Assembly (NCBI GenBank): GCA_964614415.1
Contig: CAZTLE010000078.1
Location: 1-17,462 of the forward strand
Direction of reading: 5' to 3'
Source: CAZTLE01 sp964614415
GTDB lineage: Bacteria > Bacteroidota > Bacteroidia > Flavobacteriales > Flavobacteriaceae
DNA length: 17,462 nucleotides
Below, in pieces: positions 6,764-13,423 of the stretch; position 1 is the stretch's first letter, and every line of letters begins with the position of its first letter. The notes under the pieces were generated by a model that worked only from the letters and a program-made list of their open reading frames with translations, ran no database searches and was not told where the DNA came from. The position numbers and the translations under genes were made by a program.

Positions 6764-6936
6764 GCGTTTCCTAAACAGCATTACCTGTTCCAGGTTCAAT
6801 GGGTATAATCTCAGCCCCGAAGGAATAACGAATATTGAATTGCGAATGTCGAATTTCGAAGTAGGTCAATGAAGCCTACATTTCGATATTCATAATTCTT
6901 CAATCTACATTCATCATTTGCCAGGAGCACCCCTTT
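6764..6936 (-). promoter_or_regulatory. TPP riboswitch (THI element) with a long P3 extension
   Basis: Read on the minus strand, the conserved core is present in order: GGGGTGCTCC (P2 5' side), GGGGCTGAGA (CTGAGA at 6814-6809), TATACCC (P2 3' side), GAACCTG (6797-6791), ACAG-GTAATG-CTGT (P5), then TTTAGGAA in place of the usual CGTAGGGA. Between the P2 5' side and CTGAGA lies an insertion of about 100 nt that folds on itself (arms 6837-6865 and 6875-6898, with GTAGG/CCTAC at the tip). I could not pair a clean P1. No T-tract terminator follows, so control of translation or another mechanism is more likely than simple attenuation. It ends about 95 nt before the receptor ATG. Confidence 0.93.
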
Positions 6937-6947
6937 GAGATGTTCGG

Positions 6948-6978
6948 CAAAGGTACTAAAGAAATAAGGGATCAACAA
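6948..6978 (-). promoter_or_regulatory. Promoter of the TPP riboswitch-receptor transcript
   Basis: On the minus strand TACCTTTG (6955-6948) matches the Bacteroidota -7 element, and TTG triplets lie 17 nt (6975-6973) and 20 nt (6978-6976) upstream, giving a proper -33/-7 pair. Transcription would start near 6942, about 10 nt before the riboswitch core. Confidence 0.75.
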
Positions 6979-7036
6979 CCGTCTTCATATCATAATGCAC
7001 TAACTTTACCGTTAAGGATATGATCCTCGGTTAATT

Positions 7037-9484
7037 ATGTCGTCAACCAAGAACAGATTCACCTTTAAGTTCATCCTTAGCTACCTGGTTATGGGGGCAT
7101 TAGCTGTGGCTGTTAGTTACTTTCTGTATACTGAATACCAGGTGTATAATCAGGCGGTAAACGACGCAAGCGAGACCGACAAGATCATTGAGACCGGTGC
7201 TCTAATTAATCTTATGTACGAGACAGACAGTTATGGGAGACTTGCAGTCCTCACAACCCGTAAAGAAGATTTTACCACCTACGCCAATATGGTGGATTCA
7301 TTGTACCTGAGTGTAGATGAAATCAAGGAGTATGTCATCGATTCGGCCCAACTGGTGCAACTGGATAGTATCAAAACGCTGCTCAATGAAAAAAAACGTA
7401 CCATTGAGGACCTGCGCGTACTCAAAATAGCCAGCAACCGGGATACTTCTTTCGACGATGTCCTTGATGAATTCAAAGACATGGGAAATACCGTAGGAAT
7501 TATTTCGGCGGACGCCCTTTTCAAAGATGCCGATAAGCTCGATTCAAAAAGCTATGAGATTTTAAAGGATCTGGCCCGTTTTTATTCGGAGACCTCGCCG
7601 GCTGATACCACCAAAGTCCCTGCTGCAACGGTAGATTCTTTACTTACTACTACCCGCTACATAGTTCGGGAAGCGCAACGTGAAAATTCGCGCATGCGGA
7701 AGGCATTCCAACGACAGGAGAACGAACTTATACAAAACGACCTAACTATTTCCAGTCAGTTGGAAGAGATCATAACCAACTTCGATGCTGAAATAAGTGC
7801 TGTCCGAATTGCCGAACAGCAACAGCGTCAGGCATCACTGGCCCGTACGAAAGAGATTTTACAAATAGCCGGGATAGCGGGTACGTTAATTGTCTTTCTG
7901 TTCTCGTATCTCATCCTTACCGACTACTTCAAGGCAGAGCGTTTAAAACGTAAACTTCGGGAAGAAAAAGCCTATTCAGATTCGTTGCTGAAAAGCCGTG
8001 AACAACTTATTTCGGCCGTAAGTCATGACTTAAAAACCCCTTTGCAAACCATATCCGGTTATTCCGAATTACTAAAGAACAACCTGGCACCCGAAAAGCA
8101 ACAACAGTACCTCAACCGCATAGGTTCGAGTTCGGGATTTGTAACCCAGCTTGTTGATGACCTGCTCGACTTTTCAAAGCTGGAAGCAGGGAAACTCACA
8201 CTGGAACAAATACCCTTCTCCCTGGAATCACTGCTTCGGGAATCGGGTGAAAGCAGCCGTGATCGCTATATCGATAAGGGCATAGACCTGACCTTTGAAA
8301 TTGATGAAACGATCGCTTCCCACATTTTTGTGAGTGACCCGTTGCGTATTCGGCAGATCGTAAATAACCTCACCGGAAATGCTTTTAAATTCACCGAAGA
8401 AGGGTCGGTCACACTCTTTGCGGAGGCCATAGAAACCTACGATGATCTCGTAAAAGCGCGTATAACGGTACGCGATACCGGAGTCGGGATTTCCCCCGAA
8501 AAACAACAGGAGATCTTCAAGGAATTTACCCAGGCAGATGGGAACATCGCCGGTAAATTTGGCGGCAGTGGCCTGGGACTGGCTATCTCTCAGCGTCTCA
8601 CCCATTTGCTCGGGGGCTCCATCACGGTAGAAAGTGAGCCCGGCAAAGGGAGCAGTTTTATGGTCGTGCTACCGCTCCAAATTGCAAAAGACTGGATGGA
8701 GACTTCCACAAATACAACTTTCCAACTGGTTAAGCCGCTCTCGGGTATTGTGGTAGACGACGATCCCTCTATTCTGGCCATGCTCAAAGATCTACTCGAC
8801 TCCCAGGGGGTTAGCTGCCGGACTTTTCACGGAGTCTCAGCACTAAATGAAGAAGAATCGGTCGATGCTGATTTCATATTAACGGATATTCAAATGCCGG
8901 GTACCGACGGATTTCAGTTGTTGCAGGATCTTCATGAGGGACAATGGTCCTGGTTTGACGAACAACCTGTCCTGGCCATGACAGGAAACAGGGAGATCTC
9001 AGAGAACATATATGCTGAAAAGGGATTTGCCACCGTGCTTCAAAAACCGTTTCAGCGAGACTCTTTGCTATCGGCATTGAACGGTATATTCCCGGGTCAT
9101 TTTTCAGAAGTAGAAGTACAACCCGCAGCTCAAAGTTTTGGTGATAAAAATGAGCTCTACGACCTGAGTCTGCTACGCTCTTTTCTCGAAACCGATGAGG
9201 CCCTTGCTTATACTCTGGATATTTTCTTTACGGAAACCGCCGGCAATATGGAAGCCATGCGATCTGCCTTCCGGGGACTTGAATACGGAGCCATCCGAAA
9301 GACGGCCCACAAAATGCTCACCATGTCCCGACAACTACACGCACACAAAGTGACTCCCATCCTGGAGCGTCTCGAACAGGTTACCCCTGAAACAACTGTA
9401 GAAGATGAGTTGGCCGGATTATGGGATGGGTTAGACAAAGAGGTGACGCAGCTTGTCGATGCGCTAAGGAAACTGGTCAGCTAG
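7037..9484 (+). CDS. Hybrid sensor histidine kinase with REC and Hpt domains
   Basis: An 815-residue membrane phosphorelay kinase. Transmembrane helix 1 is at about 10-30, an extracytoplasmic helical sensor of about 240 residues follows (coiled-coil-like near 215-275), and transmembrane helix 2 is at about 277-297. A linker leads to HisKA with H330 in SHDLKTPLQT and a full HATPase (NNLTGNAFKF, DTGVGIS, GGSGLGLAIS). The receiver has acidic D574-D576, phospho-acceptor D617 (ILTDIQMPG) and K670. A C-terminal Hpt domain carries H758 (TAHKML). All four relay residues are present, so phosphate can pass H330 to D617 to H758 and then to a separate receiver, most simply the sigma-54 activator encoded tail to tail with it. 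The two stop codons share the bases CTAG. A weak -7-like TAACTTTA lies at 7001-7008. The signal is unknown. Confidence 0.95.
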   Translation: MSSTKNRFTFKFILSYLVMGALAVAVSYFLYTEYQVYNQAVNDASETDKIIETGALINLMYETDSYGRLAVLTTRKEDFTTYANMVDSLYLSVDEIKEYVIDSAQLVQLDSIKTLLNEKKRTIEDLRVLKIASNRDTSFDDVLDEFKDMGNTVGIISADALFKDADKLDSKSYEILKDLARFYSETSPADTTKVPAATVDSLLTTTRYIVREAQRENSRMRKAFQRQENELIQNDLTISSQLEEIITNFDAEISAVRIAEQQQRQASLARTKEILQIAGIAGTLIVFLFSYLILTDYFKAERLKRKLREEKAYSDSLLKSREQLISAVSHDLKTPLQTISGYSELLKNNLAPEKQQQYLNRIGSSSGFVTQLVDDLLDFSKLEAGKLTLEQIPFSLESLLRESGESSRDRYIDKGIDLTFEIDETIASHIFVSDPLRIRQIVNNLTGNAFKFTEEGSVTLFAEAIETYDDLVKARITVRDTGVGISPEKQQEIFKEFTQADGNIAGKFGGSGLGLAISQRLTHLLGGSITVESEPGKGSSFMVVLPLQIAKDWMETSTNTTFQLVKPLSGIVVDDDPSILAMLKDLLDSQGVSCRTFHGVSALNEEESVDADFILTDIQMPGTDGFQLLQDLHEGQWSWFDEQPVLAMTGNREISENIYAEKGFATVLQKPFQRDSLLSALNGIFPGHFSEVEVQPAAQSFGDKNELYDLSLLRSFLETDEALAYTLDIFFTETAGNMEAMRSAFRGLEYGAIRKTAHKMLTMSRQLHAHKVTPILERLEQVTPETTVEDELAGLWDGLDKEVTQLVDALRKLVS

Positions 9485-10839
9485 ACTTCCAACTGATAGC
9501 GCTCCATTTTGTTATAGAGTGTTTTACGACTAATATTCAGCAGTTTTGCAGCGACAGATTTGTTGTTATTGGCTTGTTTTAAAGCACTTATGATGAGCTG
9601 TTTTTCATTACTTTCTTTACTGAAATCGGCAGTAGTAAGTTCTTCGGTGAAGGACAGGACCTCCCTGGGAATGACGTCCAGTGCGATGGTGCTTCCCTGT
9701 GTCAACAGTACCGAACGCATGATCACATTCTTGAGCTCCCGCAAATTCCCGGGCCAGTTGTACCTTCCAAAAGCGGCTTCGACCTCATTGGAAAGTCCCA
9801 GCACCTTTTTGTCCAACGCCCGGTTGGCCTCATTCAAAAAATATTCTATGAAGAGGAACAGGTCTTCCCTGCGTTCCCGCAGTGCCGGCAAGTGAATGGA
9901 AAACTCATTGAGCCTGTGGTAGAGGTCTTCCCTGAATGTGCCATTAGCCACGGCTTCTTTAAGGTCTTCATTCGTCGCCGAAACAATACGAACATCCACT
10001 TCGATCTCTTTGGTGCTTCCCACCGGTTTGATCTTTCGTTCCTGTAAGGCCCTTAATAATTGAATTTGATTGTCATACGACAGGTTTCCCACCTCATCCA
10101 AAAACAGAGTTCCTTTGTGCGCTGCTTCAAAATGTCCTTTTTTATCGGTAATGGCCCCGGTAAAACTACCTTTTACATGACCAAAGAACTCGCTGGGAGC
10201 AACCTCTCGGGGAATAGCACCACAATCCACAGCGACAAAATCATGTACATTTCGTTTGCTGTATTCGTGGATGGTTTGCGCGGCTACTTCCTTTCCGGTA
10301 CCGCTTTCCCCCTGGATCAGCACGCACATATCGGTTGGACCGACAAGCTTGAGGTGATCATGCATCCGCTTGGCCACTTCTCCGATTCCCGTGATGAAGC
10401 CTAAGGGATCCTTCGGTTTTGACGGGGATGATGTCTGGGTGGTTTTTTCGGAAACTCTTTGTGGATCATTATCTCCTTGTCTTGAAAAAGCCTGATCGAT
10501 CACCATAAGCAGTTCCTCCGGCCGGAAGGGTTTGGAGATATAATCCAGGGCCCCTTTCTTGATCGCTTCAACGGCCGTGGTGACATCGGCATATCCGGTC
10601 ATCATGAGGGTAGCACTTCCCGGGCAAAGTTCTTTCTGTGCGTCAAGAAGGTCCATCCCGCTGCCATCGGGTAGTTTGAGATCGGTAATAATGAGATCGA
10701 ACGAACCGGCTTCCATGTGCTCTTTGGCCTGAGCGCAGCTTGAACACGAGGTTACCTCGTATCCTTTGCGTTCCAAAAAAGTAGTGAGCATTTTGCCAAA
10801 GGCAATATCATCTTCGATGATAAGGATCTGTTTCGTCAT
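9481..10839 (-). CDS. Sigma-54-dependent response regulator (NtrC family)
   Basis: A 452-residue transcription activator. The receiver (1-120) has E9, D10, D11, phospho-acceptor D53 (IITDLKLPDG) and K103. The AAA+ domain (about 145-385) has Walker A GESGTGKE, the sigma-54 contact loop as GSFTGA (the common form is GAFTGA; the Thr is kept), Walker B GTLFLDEVGN and the arginine-finger region FREDLYHRL. The end (about 405-452) is a Fis-type helix-turn-helix, NNNKSVAAKLLNISRKTLYN. It should bind upstream sites and remodel RpoN holoenzyme when phosphorylated. Its stop overlaps that of the hybrid kinase, its probable phosphodonor. A terminator upstream separates it from the small secreted gene. No TAnnTTTG promoter is seen in its short leader. 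Confidence 0.96.
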   Translation of the reverse strand: MTKQILIIEDDIAFGKMLTTFLERKGYEVTSCSSCAQAKEHMEAGSFDLIITDLKLPDGSGMDLLDAQKELCPGSATLMMTGYADVTTAVEAIKKGALDYISKPFRPEELLMVIDQAFSRQGDNDPQRVSEKTTQTSSPSKPKDPLGFITGIGEVAKRMHDHLKLVGPTDMCVLIQGESGTGKEVAAQTIHEYSKRNVHDFVAVDCGAIPREVAPSEFFGHVKGSFTGAITDKKGHFEAAHKGTLFLDEVGNLSYDNQIQLLRALQERKIKPVGSTKEIEVDVRIVSATNEDLKEAVANGTFREDLYHRLNEFSIHLPALRERREDLFLFIEYFLNEANRALDKKVLGLSNEVEAAFGRYNWPGNLRELKNVIMRSVLLTQGSTIALDVIPREVLSFTEELTTADFSKESNEKQLIISALKQANNNKSVAAKLLNISRKTLYNKMERYQLEV

Positions 10840-10890
10840 GTGGGCCAGGTTGGTCGAGTAGTTAGCTACTTAACGAAACGAGCGTGGAAT

Positions 10891-10924
10891 TATTATAAAA
10901 AAGAAGGTGCCCCGAAGGGCACCT
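10891..10924 (-). terminator. Intrinsic terminator after the small secreted protein gene
   Basis: Minus-strand reading: AGGTGCCC (10924-10917), loop TTCG, GGGCACCT (10912-10905), a perfect 8-bp GC-rich stem, followed by TCTTTTTTATAA. It ends the transcript of the gene at 10957-11280 and insulates the downstream regulator gene, which begins at 10839. Confidence 0.92.
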
Positions 10925-10956
10925 AAGCGAAGTATTGAATCTCTGAATACCTAAGC

Positions 10957-11280
10957 CTACTCCTTTTTGATCCACTCGCCTTTACTGTTGATGTACAAGG
11001 TCTTTGCTTCCTTGCGATTGGCGGCGGTAACAACTAGTTTAAATTCGCCTTTCTTGTTTGCAAAAGCCTTAGAGACGACAGCCCCCTCCAGGTCTTTTGC
11101 GACAGCATCTTTGACTGCCTGAGGCAATTCAGAGATCTTTACCTCGCTGAAATCATCCTGACTTACTTGAGTAAGGGTTGTTGGGGCTTCCTCAGTTGAA
11201 GTACTGGCCAGTGATGATTGTGCATTGGTAATGGTTAGTGTCCCCAATACCATAGCGGTAACTAAAACTAACTTTTTCAT
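10957..11280 (-). CDS. Small secreted protein, PepSY-like, possible phosphorelay target
   Basis: A 107-residue exported protein. Residues 1-20 form a signal peptide (MKKLVLVTAMVLGTLTITNA) with likely cleavage before QSS. A Ser/Thr-rich linker follows, then a compact domain of about 60 residues: ISELPQAVKDAVAKDLEG, KGEFKLVVTAANRKEAKTLY and NSKGEWIKKE. The order helix, strand, strand with the ELPQAVKDAV start resembles PepSY-like or BLG-like small periplasmic proteins of Bacteroidota; this is a resemblance by eye. It is a single-gene transcript: its own terminator lies at 10891-10924, and a sigma-54-like element with upstream repeats precedes it. No TAnnTTTG element is found in its 200-bp upstream region. 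Function unknown; position suggests an output of the neighbouring two-component pair. Confidence 0.82.
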   Translation of the reverse strand: MKKLVLVTAMVLGTLTITNAQSSLASTSTEEAPTTLTQVSQDDFSEVKISELPQAVKDAVAKDLEGAVVSKAFANKKGEFKLVVTAANRKEAKTLYINSKGEWIKKE

Positions 11281-11335
11281 AGGTGCAATTTTTCATTTTG
11301 TAGGTGCGTTCATTTTCTTTTTCGGGTAGTATATA

Positions 11336-11350
11336 GAAAACTCTGTGCCG
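11336..11350 (-). promoter_or_regulatory. Candidate sigma-54 promoter (-24/-12)
   Basis: Minus-strand reading: CGGCAC, AGAGT, TTTC, compared with TGGCAC-N5-TTGC. The GG at -24, the spacing and the final C at -12 agree; the first T and the G of the -12 element do not. A start near 11324 would leave about 44 nt of leader before the ATG at 11280. The adjacent sigma-54 activator gene makes it plausible; the -12 mismatch keeps it uncertain. Confidence 0.4.
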
Positions 11351-11400
11351 GGAATCGGCTTTTTCAGAAGAATAATGTAAATGACTGATCTATAACCTCT

Positions 11401-11434
11401 TGCCAAAGTGGTCTCTCCATGCCACAAATAGGCA
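11401..11434. promoter_or_regulatory. Interrupted dyad upstream of the small secreted protein
   Basis: TGCC-aaa-GTGG at 11401-11411 and CCAC-aaata-GGCA at 11422-11434 are reverse complements in their conserved quartets, with 10 bp between. It lies about 77-110 bp upstream of the predicted sigma-54 start. No T-tract follows on either strand, so it is not an obvious terminator of arfB. Confidence 0.4.
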
Positions 11435-11437
11435 GAG

Positions 11438-11486
11438 TGTGTAAGTTGTGTAATCAGTGTGTAAAAATTACACAGTAAGTGTGTAC
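11438..11486. promoter_or_regulatory. Phased TGTGTAA site array
   Basis: Direct copies of TGTGTAA start at 11438, 11447 and 11458, and a near copy TGTGTAC starts at 11480. An inverted copy TTACACA at 11468-11474 forms, with the third, a perfect 17-bp palindrome (7-3-7, 11458-11474). Spacings of 9, 11 and 22 bp put the sites on about the same face of the helix. The array lies about 114-162 bp upstream of the predicted sigma-54 start, where enhancer sites of NtrC-type activators usually sit, and begins right after the arfB stop. Confidence 0.6.
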
Positions 11487-11489
11487 TTC

Positions 11490-11894
11490 TTAGTCAATAC
11501 GAGGTGGCTTGCGGTTTGCTTTTTTCAAAGCCTGCTGCCTTTTAGCCTTGAGCCGTTTCTCGATAACAGCCCTGGAGGGTTTGGTCTTCTTCCGGGGTTT
11601 GGAAATAACGAGACCGGTCTTTATCAATTCGATAAGCCGGGACATGACCAGTAACTTATTTCGATGCTGACTTCGGGAATCCCCACATTTCAATACGATG
11701 TCTCCTTCGGCATTGATCCTGTTCCCCAACCGCTGTCCTAATAGTTCTTTTTCTGAATCACTTAGCGCCAGGGAATCGGCAATATTGAAATTAACCACAA
11801 CCTTGCTGGACGTTTTATTCACATGCTGTCCGCCCGGGCCACTGCTTCGCACGGCCTTGAATCGCATCTCTTTAATGAGTTGATCAACATTCAT
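11490..11894 (-). CDS. arfB: Alternative ribosome-rescue factor ArfB (peptidyl-tRNA hydrolase)
   Basis: A 134-residue class-I release-factor-like protein that frees peptides from ribosomes stalled on mRNAs lacking a stop codon. The catalytic GGQ is at 21-23 in SSGPGGQHVNKTSSKVV. The rest of the catalytic domain follows to about 95 and then a strongly basic tail (KPRKKTKPSRAVIEKRLKAK region, about 99-134), which in ArfB enters the empty mRNA channel. It lacks a codon-recognition domain, and the length is close to the E. coli protein, so a full release factor is excluded. Its ATG overlaps the stop codon of the upstream gene by one base (TGATG), so it is the last gene of the seven-gene cluster. 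Confidence 0.95.
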   Translation of the reverse strand: MNVDQLIKEMRFKAVRSSGPGGQHVNKTSSKVVVNFNIADSLALSDSEKELLGQRLGNRINAEGDIVLKCGDSRSQHRNKLLVMSRLIELIKTGLVISKPRKKTKPSRAVIEKRLKAKRQQALKKANRKPPRID

Positions 11895-13423
11895 CAGGCG
11901 TTGGGTCTGTGCTCTTTATTAAGCAGGTCATTCACGGTCTTCACAGGGTTGAATGTAATGCGGGGTACTTCCACGAACACCGTATTCCATCTCGCCATTG
12001 CTCCATTCCAAAGCCCCGGAAGCTCCAGCGCCTTGATCTTCTTTCCGTTCCACGACTTTTGAGCAATGAATCCGGAACTGTGATCGGCAAAGGTGGAAAG
12101 TTCATATTTGTCTCCTTTGTAGTCCCGAATGCCACAGACAATATCTACCGGGTTGAAATGTGTGGCCTCGGCAATGAGAGCGCTCTGGTGAGAATTTTCC
12201 ATGTCGATCTGCGACATCTCTACAATCTGAAGGGTGGTACTACCGTCTTCTCCCTTCACCCAGAACGGACCTCCCCCGGGATCTCCGGTATTCTTCACAA
12301 CGCCACATACCCGAAGTGGCCTGTCCAGTAAACCGAACAATGTCTCATTATCTGTAGGGATATCCTTTATATTGAGTTCATTCCAAAGGAAAGACCGGAT
12401 CTCCTTAAATGTTTGTTCTTCCAAACCGTCCTTTGACAGGAGTTCCAGGTAGGCAAATATCTTCTTCTGCAGCCAGATCAATTTCCCGGCCAGTATTTTC
12501 TTGTAGTAGGCCGTCTCGTCTATGTATTCTTCAGCAGCTACATTATCAATATTCTTAATAAAGATCACATCGGCATCTACATCATCGAGGTTTTCCAGAA
12601 GGGCGCCGTGGCCCGAGGGTCTGAATACGAGGTCCCCCTGAGCATCCCTTAGCAGTATGTTCTCATTGGAGAATGCCAGGGTGTCTGTGCTTCGCTTCTG
12701 AAATGAATAGGAAATGTGAAATTCGGTTTTGGTCTTCTTGCTCACCCTCTTTTTCACTGCTTCGAACTCCTCTCTGAAATAAGGCAGGTGCTTTTCCGAA
12801 AAGGTGAAGTGGATATAGGCCTCATCCTTTACAGAAGCATATTGGGCCGCTTCATACAGTTGCTCTTCGAAGGCGGTGGTGGCATATTTTGCATACTTAT
12901 GGAAGGGAATAAGTCCTTTGGGCAGACTATCGAAGTCCATCCCCTGCTCTTCCAGCATGCTTTTTATGAATATTTTGGCCCGCATCCCCTTGGTGGAACG
13001 CTTGTAGTCCGGGTAGTTTTCACGAATCTTCTTCTTCACCCCATTTGCAAAGGGGAAGTCGTTCAATGAATTTAAAAAGCGGGTCACCTCTCTGGGGCGT
13101 TCCCGACGCAGGTATTTTACCAATGGCTCCTTTTCCGGATCGTAATCATCCAGGAACTCGTGAAGGAACTTGAACATACGTGTCGCCGCTCCGGACGCGG
13201 GTACGAACTTGACAATGTCCAGGCCCTTACGCTCGGATTCGTAAATATCGATCAGTTTTTGACGCGCTTTATGAGGAATGACCTCTACTCCATTGCCGAC
13301 CGTGGCAGCCGTTACAATTTCTACAGGGGGTATACCCTGGGTGAGATAGTCTATTTGCTTGAAGACCTTTTCAAAGGAAAGTCCCTGATCTTCAATTTGC
13401 TTGATGTCCTTTTTACTGAGCAT
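11894..13423 (-). CDS. DUF4301 family protein, nucleotidyltransferase-like
   Basis: A 509-residue protein that I recognise as DUF4301, found mainly in Bacteroidota and without an assigned reaction. Its pattern recalls UDP-sugar pyrophosphorylases: VKFVPASGAATRMFK (71-85) corresponds to the glycine-rich nucleotide loop with Arg (G-x-G-T-R), VFRPSGHGALLENLDD matches the PxGHG segment, and DVIFIKNIDNVA matches the strand with the metal-binding Asp. NTGDPGGGPFWV and EATHFNPVDIVCGI occur further on. I infer a nucleotide-sugar or related nucleotidyl transfer; no substrate can be named. It overlaps the NadR-like kinase gene by 11 bp and the arfB start by 1 base, so it is made with both. The cytosolic location is inferred from the absence of a signal peptide. 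Confidence 0.85.
   Translation of the reverse strand: MLSKKDIKQIEDQGLSFEKVFKQIDYLTQGIPPVEIVTAATVGNGVEVIPHKARQKLIDIYESERKGLDIVKFVPASGAATRMFKFLHEFLDDYDPEKEPLVKYLRRERPREVTRFLNSLNDFPFANGVKKKIRENYPDYKRSTKGMRAKIFIKSMLEEQGMDFDSLPKGLIPFHKYAKYATTAFEEQLYEAAQYASVKDEAYIHFTFSEKHLPYFREEFEAVKKRVSKKTKTEFHISYSFQKRSTDTLAFSNENILLRDAQGDLVFRPSGHGALLENLDDVDADVIFIKNIDNVAAEEYIDETAYYKKILAGKLIWLQKKIFAYLELLSKDGLEEQTFKEIRSFLWNELNIKDIPTDNETLFGLLDRPLRVCGVVKNTGDPGGGPFWVKGEDGSTTLQIVEMSQIDMENSHQSALIAEATHFNPVDIVCGIRDYKGDKYELSTFADHSSGFIAQKSWNGKKIKALELPGLWNGAMARWNTVFVEVPRITFNPVKTVNDLLNKEHRPNA

Noticed and set aside
11458..11474. Terminator of arfB at the TGTGTAA palindrome
   Set aside because: The stem is AT-rich, only 7 bp, and no T-tract follows on the minus strand; a protein-binding site fits better.
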